DNA from: Pimelobacter simplex
GTDB taxonomy: Bacteria > Actinomycetota > Actinomycetes > Propionibacteriales > Nocardioidaceae
Length of the DNA stretch: 64,000 nt
Direction of reading: 5' to 3'
Assembly (NCBI RefSeq): GCF_900114845.1
Contig: NZ_FOUK01000001.1
Coordinates: forward strand, 1,218,479 to 1,282,478
Made by a program: the position numbers and the translations under genes. How positions within the stretch are numbered: position 1 is the stretch's first letter; the number at the start of each line of letters is the position of its first letter. A model generated the notes under the pieces. It saw only the letters and a program-made list of their open reading frames with translations, had not been told where the DNA came from and did no database searches. This document shows, piece by piece, positions 25,272 through 32,784 of this stretch.

Positions 25272-26149
25272 CAGAGCGCTCCTGCCCGCTCGCGCCGCGC
25301 GACCCGGCGGGCCAGCGCGTCGCACAGCCGTGCCAGCGGCACGGTCATGACGACGAAGAAGGCCGCGGCGACGACGATCGAGGTGAAGTTGAAGTGGAAG
25401 CTCGCGTAGTCCGTGGCGGCGAAGAGCGCGTCGAAGAGCGAGACCGACGCGACCAGCGCGGTGTCCTTCTGCAGCGAGACGAAGTCGTTGAGCAGCGGCG
25501 GCACGACCCGGCGCACGGCCTGCGGGACGACGACGTGGCGCATGGTCTGGGCCCGGGAGAGGGCCAGCGCCTCGGCGCTGGCGACCTGGGAGGGGTGGAC
25601 GCCCTCGATTCCGGAGCGGAACACCTCGGCGACGTAGGCCGAGTAGGACACGACGAGGGCGACGGTCGCCCAGAAGAAGATGCTCGTCGGCAGCCCGGCC
25701 AGTCCCAGCGCGGGCATGCCGAAGACGAACAGGAAGACGAGGAGCAGCGTCGGGATGCCGCGCACCACGTCGGTGTAGACGACAGCGAGCCCGCGCAGCG
25801 GCACGAGCCAGGCCGAGCGGGCCTGGCGGACCAGCGCCAGCGCGAGGCCGAGGACCAGGATCAGCGGCTCCGCGATGAGGAACATCTTGACGTTGATCCA
25901 GAAGCCCTTGGCGATCGCGGGCAGCGACTCCTTGGCGTGGTGCGGGTCGAGGAAGGTCGCCCGCACCCGCGGCCACCCCGGCGAGAGGACGACGGCAGCG
26001 ACGAGAGCGCCGAGCACGACGATCGTGGCGAGGCTCGCGATGACGACGCGCTGGTTACGCTGCCGCTCGCGGGTACGACGCCGGGCGAGCTCGCGCTCGC
26101 TGGGCGCCCAGTCCGTGGTGCCGGAGGGTTCGGAGGTCGGCGTGCTCAC
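25271..26149 (-). CDS. Amino acid ABC transporter permease, 292 aa
   Basis: HisMQ-family inner membrane permease. A basic N-terminal tail of about 45 residues is followed by a first helix (VVIASLATIVVLGALVAAVVLS) and the conserved core with the EAA loop EALALSRAQTMRHVVVPQAVRRVVPP. GTG at 26149 overlaps the stop of the binding protein. A ~75-residue insert between the first helix and the core (to about residue 75) is larger than in GlnP and resembles the fused-type permeases of actinobacteria. Confidence 0.9.
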   Translation of the reverse strand: MSTPTSEPSGTTDWAPSERELARRRTRERQRNQRVVIASLATIVVLGALVAAVVLSPGWPRVRATFLDPHHAKESLPAIAKGFWINVKMFLIAEPLILVLGLALALVRQARSAWLVPLRGLAVVYTDVVRGIPTLLLVFLFVFGMPALGLAGLPTSIFFWATVALVVSYSAYVAEVFRSGIEGVHPSQVASAEALALSRAQTMRHVVVPQAVRRVVPPLLNDFVSLQKDTALVASVSLFDALFAATDYASFHFNFTSIVVAAAFFVVMTVPLARLCDALARRVARRERAGAL

Positions 26150-27015
26150 TTGAGCTCGGGCACGCTCACGACGTCGGACAGCCACTTCTTCTGGAGTTCG
26201 GCGAGCGTGCCGTCCTTCTCGAGGGCGTCGAGCGCGCCGTTGACGCAGGGGAGCAGCTCGTTGCCCTGCTCGAACAGCAGGCCGAACTCCTCGGGCGTGC
26301 CCGAGTCGAACTGGAACTGGCCGAGCAGCTTGCTGTCCGGGATCTCGACCGAGCTGATGTAGAACGCGGTCGGGAGGTCGGCGATGATCGCGTCGACCTG
26401 GCCGTTGAGCATCGCCTGCTTGGCGTTGTTGGTGTTCTGGAACACCAGCGGGTCCTTCGCCGGCTTGATGACGTCGCGGATCGCGGTCAGCGACGTCGTC
26501 CCGGTCTGGGCGCCGATCTTGAAGTCGGCCAGGTCGGCGATGTCGGTGATCTTCGCGGCGGGGCTGTCCTTGAGGACGATGACCGCCTGGGCCGCGGAGT
26601 AGTAGCCGTTCGAGAAGTCGACGGCCTTCTCGCGCTCGGGGTCGATCGAGATCTGGTTGATGTCGAAGTCGAAGTTCTTCGGGCCCGGCTTGTAGGAGTT
26701 GTTGAACGGCACCGTCACCCAGGTCACCTGGTCCTCGGTGAAGCCGAGCTGCTCGGCGATCGCGTAGGCGACCGCGGACTCGTAGCCCTTGCCGTTGCTG
26801 GGGTCGTTGTCGACGAACCACGGCTCGTACGCCGGGGAGTCGGTGCCGACCGACAGCACGCCCTTCGTCACCAGCGGCAGGTCGGCGACGGCGCACTTGT
26901 CGGCGTCCGCCGTCTTGCCGGTCTGCTCGGCCTTGTCCTCCGCCGGGGCGCACGCGGCCAGGGCGGACACGAGGAGAGCGGCGGCGAGGGGGGTGAGGAG
27001 GCGGTTGACACGCAT
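26146..27015 (-). CDS. Amino acid ABC transporter substrate-binding lipoprotein, 289 aa
   Basis: SBP_bac_3 family binding protein. A lipoprotein signal ends in LAAC (Cys22), and the mature domain starts at VLSVGTDSPAYEPWF with the typical ...FDINQISIDPEREKAVDFS... segment. It delivers a polar amino acid to the permease/ATPase pair encoded just downstream. It is first in the operon; the ATG at 27015 lies 7 nt after a TACGAT box, so its mRNA is probably leaderless. It diverges from the quinone reductase gene by 45 bp. Confidence 0.92.
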   Translation of the reverse strand: MRVNRLLTPLAAALLVSALAACAPAEDKAEQTGKTADADKCAVADLPLVTKGVLSVGTDSPAYEPWFVDNDPSNGKGYESAVAYAIAEQLGFTEDQVTWVTVPFNNSYKPGPKNFDFDINQISIDPEREKAVDFSNGYYSAAQAVIVLKDSPAAKITDIADLADFKIGAQTGTTSLTAIRDVIKPAKDPLVFQNTNNAKQAMLNGQVDAIIADLPTAFYISSVEIPDSKLLGQFQFDSGTPEEFGLLFEQGNELLPCVNGALDALEKDGTLAELQKKWLSDVVSVPELK

Positions 27016-27022
27016 GGCGCGA

Positions 27023-27028
27023 ATCGTA
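27023..27028 (-). promoter_or_regulatory. -10 box, leaderless promoter of the amino acid ABC operon
   Basis: TACGAT on the minus strand, 7 nt before the ATG at 27015. Confidence 0.6.
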
Positions 27029-27060
27029 CGGCGCCCGGTTCCGCTGCAAGAATGGCGCCC

Positions 27061-28428
27061 ATGGCACGCGTGGTGATCGTCGGAGGCGGACCGGGCGGCT
27101 ACGAGTCGGCCCTGGTGGCGGCACAGCTCGGGGCGGAGGTCGTGGTCGTCGACTCCGACGGCGTCGGCGGGTCCGCCGTCCTCACCGACTGCGTGCCGAG
27201 CAAGACGCTGATCGCGACGGCCGAGGTGATGACCGACTTCGGCGCCGCCGGTGAGCTCGGCATCGTCGTCGACGAGCCGCGGGTCGACCTGGCGCGCATC
27301 AACGAGCGGGTCAAGGCGCTGGCGCTGGCCCAGTCCGCCGACATCGCGGGACGGCTGGCCCGCGAGGGTGTCACCGTCGTCCACGGGCGCGGCCGGCTCG
27401 ACGGTCCCTCCCGCGTGGTCGCCACGCACGACGACGGCACCGAGACGACGTACGACGCCGACGCGGTGCTCGTCGCGACGGGCGCGACGCCCCGGGTGCT
27501 CGACACCGCGCAGCCCGACGGCGAGCGGATCCTCACCTGGGAGCAGGTCTACGACCTCGACGAGCTGCCCGAGCACGTGATCGTCGTCGGCTCCGGCGTC
27601 ACCGGTGCGGAGTTCGCGAGCGCCTACCAGTCGCTCGGCATCCCGGTCACCCTCGTGTCCTCGCGCGACCGGGTGCTGCCCGGTGAGGACCAGGACGCCG
27701 CCCAGGTGCTCGAGGACGTCCTCACCCGCCGCGGCATGACCGTCCTGTCCCGCTCGCGCATGCAGTCCGTCACGCGCGACGGCGACGTCGTCACCGTGAC
27801 CCTCCAGGACGGCCGCGAGGTCACCGGCTCGCACTGCATCCTGGCGCTCGGCTCGGTCCCCAACACCGCGGGGATCGGCCTCGAGTCGGCCGGCGTCGCG
27901 CTCGGCGAGGGCGGCTTCGTCACCGTCGACCGGGTCTCGCGCACCTCCGCCCCCGGCGTCTACGCGGCCGGCGACTGCACCGGCGTCTTCATGCTCGCCT
28001 CCGTCGCGGCCATGCAGGGCCGGATCGCGATGGCCCACGTGCTGGGCGACGCCGTCCAGCCGCTCGACCTCGGCGTGGTCGCCTCCAACGTCTTCACCTC
28101 GCCCGAGATCGCCACCGTCGGCGTCACCCAGCAGCAGGTCGACGCCGGCGAGGTCCTCGCCGAGGTCGTCATGCAGCCGCTCGCGACCAACCCCCGCGCC
28201 AAGATGCAGGGCATCGTCGACGGCTTCGTCAAGCTCTTCGTCGCCCCGGGCTCGCGCAGCCTGCTCGGGGGCGTCGTCGTGGGGCCGCGGGCGTCCGAGC
28301 TGATCCACCCGGTCGCGCTCGCCGTGACCGAGCGACTCACCGCCGACCAGCTCGCCCAGACGTTCACGGTCTACCCGTCGATCAGCGGCTCCGTCGCCGA
28401 GGCCGCCCGGCGCCTGCACCAGATGTAG
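27061..28428 (+). CDS. lpdA: NAD(P)H-quinone reductase, LpdA type, 455 aa
   Basis: Flavoprotein of the disulfide reductase family that lacks the redox disulfide. The FAD motif GGGPGGYES is present, but at the CxxxxC site the sequence is GGSA39-VLTD-C44, so the first cysteine is alanine. This is the pattern of Mycobacterium tuberculosis LpdA (Rv3303c), a quinone reductase and not a lipoamide dehydrogenase. The NAD motif GSGVTGAEFA and the YAAGDCTG FAD site are intact, and the C-terminal His-Glu of true E3s is replaced (TVYPSISGSVAEA). ATG at 27061 is preferred over an ATG three codons upstream; an AAGAAT box sits 7 nt before it. Confidence 0.88.
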   Translation: MARVVIVGGGPGGYESALVAAQLGAEVVVVDSDGVGGSAVLTDCVPSKTLIATAEVMTDFGAAGELGIVVDEPRVDLARINERVKALALAQSADIAGRLAREGVTVVHGRGRLDGPSRVVATHDDGTETTYDADAVLVATGATPRVLDTAQPDGERILTWEQVYDLDELPEHVIVVGSGVTGAEFASAYQSLGIPVTLVSSRDRVLPGEDQDAAQVLEDVLTRRGMTVLSRSRMQSVTRDGDVVTVTLQDGREVTGSHCILALGSVPNTAGIGLESAGVALGEGGFVTVDRVSRTSAPGVYAAGDCTGVFMLASVAAMQGRIAMAHVLGDAVQPLDLGVVASNVFTSPEIATVGVTQQQVDAGEVLAEVVMQPLATNPRAKMQGIVDGFVKLFVAPGSRSLLGGVVVGPRASELIHPVALAVTERLTADQLAQTFTVYPSISGSVAEAARRLHQM

Positions 28429-28460
28429 GACGCCGCCGGGCCACCTGCGAGGATTGCCCC

Positions 28461-28967
28461 ATGCGCGTCCACCTCGGCTGCGACCACGCCGGTCTCGAGC
28501 TCAAGTCCCACCTCATCGGCTGGCTCACCGAGCACGGCTACGAGCCCGTCGACCACGGCCCGTTCGTGTACGACGCGCTCGACGACTACCCGGTGTTCTG
28601 CCTGCGGGCGGCCGAGGGTGTCCGCGCCGACCGGGAGCAGGGTCTCGACAGCCTCGGCGTCGTCATCGGCGGCTCGGGCAACGGCGAGCAGATCGCGGCC
28701 AACAAGGTCCAGGGCGTCCGCGCGGCGCTGGCCTGGTCGGAGCAGACCGCGAGCCTGGCCCGCGAGCACAACGACGCCTGGGTCGTCGCGGTCGGTGGCC
28801 GAATGCACTCGCTCGACGAGATGACCCGCCTGGTCGAGGTCTTCCTCACCACGCCCTACACCGGCGAGGAGCGCCACGCGCGCCGCATCGCCCAGCTCTC
28901 CGCCTACGAGACCACCGGCGACCTCCCGCCCCTGCCCGAGTCCGCGCTCGGGCACGGCGAGGCCTGA
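28461..28967 (+). CDS. rpiB: Ribose-5-phosphate isomerase B, 168 aa
   Basis: Interconverts ribose 5-phosphate and ribulose 5-phosphate in the pentose phosphate pathway. The N-terminal CDHAG motif and GGSGNGEQIAANK identify RpiB. As in M. tuberculosis RpiB, the position of the E. coli catalytic cysteine is not cysteine, and Glu76 in GGSGNGEQ should act as the base. The start has a GAGGAT box at 6 nt, compatible with leaderless initiation. The stop overlaps the nei start by one base (TGATG). Confidence 0.94.
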   Translation: MRVHLGCDHAGLELKSHLIGWLTEHGYEPVDHGPFVYDALDDYPVFCLRAAEGVRADREQGLDSLGVVIGGSGNGEQIAANKVQGVRAALAWSEQTASLAREHNDAWVVAVGGRMHSLDEMTRLVEVFLTTPYTGEERHARRIAQLSAYETTGDLPPLPESALGHGEA

Positions 28968-29803
28968 TGCCCGAGGGCCATACCCTCCACCGGCTCGCCG
29001 GCGAGCTCACCACGGTCTTCGGCGGCCACCAGGTCCAGGTCGGCAGTCCGCAGGGACGCTTCGCCGACTCCGCCGCGCACCTCGACGGCACCCGCCTGCT
29101 CGACGCCGAGGCGTGGGGCAAGCAGCTCTTCGTCCGCTTCGAGGGGGAGCGGTTCGTGCACGTCCACCTCGGGCTGTACGGCACGTTCGAGGTCCGCGCC
29201 GACGTCCCCGAGATCCCGCTGCCGATCGGGCAGGTGCGGCTGCGCCTGGCCCGCCCCGGTGCGTACGGCGACCTGCGCGGCGCGACCACCTGCGCCCTGG
29301 TGACCGCGGCCGAGCGCGCCGCGGTGGTCGCCAAGGCCGGTCCCGACCCGCTGCGGGCCGACGCCGATCCCGACCGGGCGTGGGCCCGGATCAGCCGCAG
29401 CAGCGCGCCGATCGGCACCCTGCTCATGGACCAGACGGTGCTGGCGGGGGTCGGCAACGTCTACCGCGCCGAGGTGCTGTTCCGGCACCGGATCCACCCG
29501 TTGCGACCCGGTCGCACGCTTCGGGTCTCGCAGTGGCGCGCGATCTGGGACGATCTGGTCGTGCTGATGGCCGAGGGGGTGCGCAGCGGACGGATCGACA
29601 CCGTCCGGCCCGAGCACACGCCCGAGGCGATGGGCCGTGCGCCGCGGGTCGACGACCACGGCGGCGAGGTCTACGTCTACCGGCGCACCGGGCAGCCCTG
29701 CCACGTGTGCGGGGGCGCCGTCCGCACCGAGGTGCTCGGCGGCCGCAACCTGTTCTGGTGCCCCCGGTGCCAGCCGACCTTCCGGTCCCGGGCGGCGCGA
29801 TGA
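28967..29803 (+). CDS. Fpg/Nei-family DNA glycosylase (endonuclease VIII-like), 278 aa
   Basis: Base-excision repair glycosylase/AP lyase for oxidised bases. After Met removal Pro2 is the nucleophile, with Glu3 (MPEGHT). The helix-two-turn-helix region carries MDQTVLAGVGNVYRAE, and a C-terminal zinc finger has CHVCGG and CPRC pairs. It most resembles actinobacterial Nei2-type enzymes. It is coupled to rpiB upstream (TGATG) and to the phosphatase gene downstream (ATGA), so the three form one operon. Confidence 0.92.
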   Translation: MPEGHTLHRLAGELTTVFGGHQVQVGSPQGRFADSAAHLDGTRLLDAEAWGKQLFVRFEGERFVHVHLGLYGTFEVRADVPEIPLPIGQVRLRLARPGAYGDLRGATTCALVTAAERAAVVAKAGPDPLRADADPDRAWARISRSSAPIGTLLMDQTVLAGVGNVYRAEVLFRHRIHPLRPGRTLRVSQWRAIWDDLVVLMAEGVRSGRIDTVRPEHTPEAMGRAPRVDDHGGEVYVYRRTGQPCHVCGGAVRTEVLGGRNLFWCPRCQPTFRSRAAR

Positions 29804-30849
29804 TGAACGCGCGGCGCTGGGCGCTGACCGACGTCGGGACGGCCTCGGTGCTCGCCCTGGTCGCCGCCGGCATGGTCGCGGGCATCGCGTACCGCCCCGA
29901 GGACGTGCCGATCAACCTGATCTTCCTGCCGCTCGTGCTCGGCATCCTGTTCCTCAGCAACCGGGTGCTGCCGTGGTTCGCCGGCTACGTGCTCATCGCG
30001 CTCGGTTGCGCCGCCCTCCTCCAGGAGGAGTTCACCGCCCGCATCGTGGCCGCCCTCGGCGTGATGGCGGGGGTCTCGGTGCTCGTCATCCTGATGTCCC
30101 TGCGGCGGGGCCAGATCGGCAACGTCGGCCCCCTGCGGGGCCAGTCGATGCTCGTCGACCTGCGCGACCGGATCCTCGCCCAGGGCGAGATCCCCGCGCT
30201 GCCGCCGACCTGGCTCGTCGAGTCCGCCCTGTCGTCGGCCGGCGGCTCCCCGTTCGCCGGCGACTTCGTCGTCGCCACCAGCGGCGAGCGCAACCACCGC
30301 ATCGAGCTCGTCGTCGTCGACGTGTCCGGCAAGGGCGAGGCCGCCGGCACCCGCGCGCTCCAGCTCTCCGGTGCGATGGGCGGCCTGGTCACCGCGCTGC
30401 CCCCGGACCGCTTCCTGCCCGCGGCCAACGACTACCTCCTCAAGCGCGCCTGGGAGGAGGGCTTCGCGACCGCCGTCCACGTCTCGGTCGACCTGGTCAC
30501 CGGGGTGTACGAGCTGCGCTCGGCCGGGCACCCGCCCGCCCTCCAGCGGCACGCCGGCTCCGGCCGCTGGCAGCTGCTCCCCGCCGAGGGACCGGTCCTC
30601 GGCATCGTCGAGGACGTCGAGTACACCTGCTACCGCGGCCGCCTCGACCCCGGCGACAGCCTGCTGCTCTACACCGACGGGATGGTCGAGGAGCCGCGCC
30701 GCGACATCGACCTCGGCATCGACCACATGATGGGGGCGGCTGAGTCGCTGCTGCGCCACTCGTGGGACGGCCTCGCCGACCGGCTCGTCGCCGCCGTGGG
30801 CTCGCCGGACGACGACCGGGCCCTGCTCGTCGTCCACCGGCGGCCCTGA
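29800..30849 (+). CDS. Membrane-anchored PP2C-type (SpoIIE/RsbU-like) phosphatase, 349 aa
   Basis: N-terminal membrane part with about three helices (VLALVAAGMVAGIAY, LIFLPLVLGILFLSN, and a segment up to VSVLVILMSL) followed by a SpoIIE domain from ~residue 130. Metal-binding aspartates are visible in GDFVV, VVDVSGKG and LLYTDGMVEE. Such proteins dephosphorylate anti-anti-sigma factors in stress sigma pathways. No anti-sigma partner lies nearby, so its target is unknown. Tandem ATG codons at 29800 and 29803 are both possible starts. Confidence 0.87.
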   Translation: MMNARRWALTDVGTASVLALVAAGMVAGIAYRPEDVPINLIFLPLVLGILFLSNRVLPWFAGYVLIALGCAALLQEEFTARIVAALGVMAGVSVLVILMSLRRGQIGNVGPLRGQSMLVDLRDRILAQGEIPALPPTWLVESALSSAGGSPFAGDFVVATSGERNHRIELVVVDVSGKGEAAGTRALQLSGAMGGLVTALPPDRFLPAANDYLLKRAWEEGFATAVHVSVDLVTGVYELRSAGHPPALQRHAGSGRWQLLPAEGPVLGIVEDVEYTCYRGRLDPGDSLLLYTDGMVEEPRRDIDLGIDHMMGAAESLLRHSWDGLADRLVAAVGSPDDDRALLVVHRRP

Positions 30850-30895
30850 GTTGGGGGAGGCAGCCGGCCGTGTGGCACGATTGCCCGTGGCTCTC

Positions 30896-30915
30896 GGCCA
30901 GGCGTGAGCCTGGCC
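30896..30915 (+). terminator. Hairpin after the rpiB-nei-phosphatase operon
   Basis: GGCCAGGC-GTGA-GCCTGGCC, a perfect 8-bp stem with a GNRA-type loop between the phosphatase stop and tRNA-Gly. A terminator role is likely but there is no T tract. Confidence 0.5.
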
Positions 30916-30926
30916 CGGGGCCGCGC

Positions 30927-30997
30927 GGGGATGTAGCTCAATGGTAGAGCCTCAGTCTTCCAAACTGATTACGCGGGTTCGATTCCCGTCATCCCCT
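30927..30997 (+). tRNA. tRNA-Gly (TCC)
   Basis: The cloverleaf folds fully. The acceptor stem GGGGATG pairs with CATCCCC, the D arm is GCTC/GAGC, the anticodon stem TCAGT/ACTGA holds loop CTTCCAA (anticodon TCC), and the T arm carries TTCGATT. The discriminator is T and CCA is not encoded. Length is 71 nt. Confidence 0.96.
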
Positions 30998-31025
30998 CGA
31001 AGTGCGGCCCACCCGGGCCGTTCCG

Positions 31026-31098
31026 CGGGGCGTAGCGTAGTGGCTAGCGCGCCTGCTTTGGGAGCAGGAGACCGCAGGTTCGAGTCCTGTCGCCCCGA
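31026..31098 (+). tRNA. tRNA-Pro (TGG)
   Basis: The acceptor stem CGGGGCG pairs with CGCCCCG. The anticodon stem CCTGC/GCAGG holds loop TTTGGGA (anticodon TGG), and the T arm carries TTCGAGT. CCA is not encoded. It lies 28 nt after tRNA-Gly and 66 nt before trigger factor, so the two tRNAs are probably cotranscribed. Confidence 0.96.
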
Positions 31099-31164
31099 CA
31101 GATCGCCCCGATCGGCGGGCCCCCCTGGCCCGTGCACCAAACCCAGACCAGTAGGAGAACACCT

Positions 31165-32544
31165 GTGAAGAGCGCCGTCGAGACCTTGAGCCCGACCCGG
31201 GCCAAGCTGACCGTCGAGGTGCCCTTCGAGGAGCTCAAGCCGAGCCTCGACGCGGCGTACCAGAAGATCGCGAAGCAGATCAACGTCCCCGGCTTCCGCC
31301 GCGGCAAGGTCCCGCCGCAGGTGATCGACCGCCAGGTCGGCCGCGGCGTCGTCCTCGACGAGGCCGTCAACGACGTGCTCCCGAAGGCGTACGTCGAGGC
31401 GCTGGAGGAGAACAACCTGACCCCGCTGGCGCAGCCGGAGATCGAGGTCACCAAGTTCGAGGACAACGACGCGCTCGAGTTCACCGCCGAGGTCGACGTC
31501 AAGCCCGAGATCGACCTCCCCGCCTACGACGGCCTCGAGGCCTCCGTCGACGACCTCGCGGTCAGCGACGACGACGTGGCCGAGCAGGTCGACGCCCTCC
31601 GCGAGCGCTTCGGCACCCTCAGCGACGTCGAGCGCCCGGCCCAGGACGGCGACTTCGTCGTCATCGACCTCGTCGCGACCCAGGACGGCGAGACCGTCGA
31701 GGGCGCCGAGATCTCCGGCTTCTCCTACAAGGTCGGCAACGGCGGCATGATCGACGGCCTCGACGAGGCCCTGGTCGGCGTCGCCGCCGGCGAGGAGAAG
31801 ACCTTCACCACCCAGCTCGTCAGCGGCGACCTGGTGGGCCAGGACGTCGAGGTGGCCGTCAAGGTCACCCAGGTCCAGGAGCAGGAGCTCCCCGAGCTCG
31901 ACGACGACTTCGCCCAGGAGGCGTCCGAGTTCGACTCCCTCGACGAGCTGCGTGACGACGTCCGCGAGCGCCTCACCCGCGGCAAGCGCCTCGAGCAGGC
32001 CGCGGCCGCCCGGGACGCCGTCCTCGAGGCCCTCCTCGAGAAGGTCGAGATCCCGCTCCCCGAGTCGATGGTCACCGAGGAGCTCAACGCTCGTCGCGCC
32101 AACCTCGAGCAGCAGCTGCAGTACGCCGGCATGACCCTCGAGAAGTACCTCGAGGACGAGAAGCAGACCCAGGAGGAGTTCGAGGCCGACCTCGAGCGCC
32201 GGGTCCGCGACGCCGTCGCCGCGCAGTTCATCCTCGACGAGATCGCCGACAAGGAAGAGATCGGCGTCGACCAGGGCGAGCTCACCCAGCACATGATCCG
32301 CCGCGCCCAGCAGTCCGGTCAGGACCCGCAGGAGTTCGTGAACCACATGTTCGAGCACAACCACGTGCCCGACCTGGTCCAGGAGATCCGCCGCGGCAAG
32401 GCGCTGCAGATCCTCGTCGAGGGCGCCACCGTCAAGGACGCCGCCGGCAACGAGGTCGAGCTCAAGAACCTCCAGGCCGACGGCACCATCGGCGCGCCGG
32501 AGGCCGAGGGCGACACCGAGGCCGAGGCCGACACCGAGGCCTGA
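31165..32544 (+). CDS. tig: Trigger factor, 459 aa
   Basis: Ribosome-bound chaperone and peptidyl-prolyl isomerase. The ribosome-docking signature GFRRGKVP is in the N-terminal domain (residues ~35-50), a PPIase (FKBP) domain begins near residue 150 (DGDFVVIDLVATQDG), and the long helical C-terminal substrate cradle is present. GTG at 31165 follows GTAGGAGAA. The acidic tail (GDTEAEADTEA) is usual for actinobacteria. A strong terminator follows; the clp genes lie 5 kb further on, separated by unrelated genes. Confidence 0.96.
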   Translation: MKSAVETLSPTRAKLTVEVPFEELKPSLDAAYQKIAKQINVPGFRRGKVPPQVIDRQVGRGVVLDEAVNDVLPKAYVEALEENNLTPLAQPEIEVTKFEDNDALEFTAEVDVKPEIDLPAYDGLEASVDDLAVSDDDVAEQVDALRERFGTLSDVERPAQDGDFVVIDLVATQDGETVEGAEISGFSYKVGNGGMIDGLDEALVGVAAGEEKTFTTQLVSGDLVGQDVEVAVKVTQVQEQELPELDDDFAQEASEFDSLDELRDDVRERLTRGKRLEQAAAARDAVLEALLEKVEIPLPESMVTEELNARRANLEQQLQYAGMTLEKYLEDEKQTQEEFEADLERRVRDAVAAQFILDEIADKEEIGVDQGELTQHMIRRAQQSGQDPQEFVNHMFEHNHVPDLVQEIRRGKALQILVEGATVKDAAGNEVELKNLQADGTIGAPEAEGDTEAEADTEA

Positions 32545-32559
32545 TCCTCCCCGCACCCC

Positions 32560-32596
32560 GCCGCGGCCCCCGACTCGTCGAGTCGGGGGCCGCGGC
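32560..32596 (+). terminator. Terminator of tig, 17-bp stem
   Basis: A perfect 17-bp GC-rich stem (32560-32576 with 32580-32596) with a 3-nt loop, starting 16 bp after the tig stop. A weak pyrimidine tail (GTCCCCGC) follows. Confidence 0.85.
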
Positions 32597-32628
32597 CGTC
32601 CCCGCACCCGCGCGTCGGCGTCACGGCG

Positions 32629-32726
32629 CTCTTGTAACTACGTGTTCAGTGCACTACCAGGGGTGTCGACCGCCCGGGTAGTGCACCGAACACCCGGGTA
32701 GTGGTCTGAACACTTAGTTACAAGAG
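32629..32726. repeat. 98-bp nested inverted repeat with three 17-bp units
   Basis: Outer arms 32629-32658 and 32697-32726 match in inverse orientation at 27 of 30 positions, including 12 perfect outer bases (CTCTTGTAACTA). Inside are three copies of a 17-mer: GGTAGTGCACTGAACAC (inverted, 32642-32658), GGTAGTGCACCGAACAC (32677-32693) and GGTAGTGGTCTGAACAC (32697-32713); the two direct copies repeat at 20 bp. The A+T content of the outer arms is unlike the surroundings. There is no ORF and no clear target duplication. It could be a MITE-like element, a multi-site operator or a structured RNA. Confidence 0.75.
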
Positions 32727-32755
32727 CCGAGCGGGCTCCGCCGAGTGGTCCGCCC

Positions 32756-32779
32756 GTGAGTGAACACCTGTACACTCAC
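32756..32779. promoter_or_regulatory. Near-perfect palindrome upstream of lipase-like gene
   Basis: GTGAGTG-N10-CACTCAC, with further symmetry inside (ACA..TGT). It ends 5 bp before the ATG at 32785 and covers a possible -10 box TACACT (32771-32776). The form is that of a TetR-type operator, but no regulator gene is adjacent. Confidence 0.6.
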
Positions 32780-32784
32780 TGCCC

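Noticed and set aside
27061..28428. Second lipoamide dehydrogenase
   Set aside because: The CxxxxC disulfide is broken (Ala39) and the C-terminal His-Glu motif is missing, so it is assigned to the LpdA quinone-reductase type.
30927..31098. tRNA genes as an integration site
   Set aside because: No integrase, no repeated tRNA 3' end and no foreign-looking genes follow; tig lies directly downstream.
32629..32726. Insertion sequence remnant
   Set aside because: No transposase fragment inside and no target-site duplication could be seen, so it is reported only as a repeat of unknown kind.
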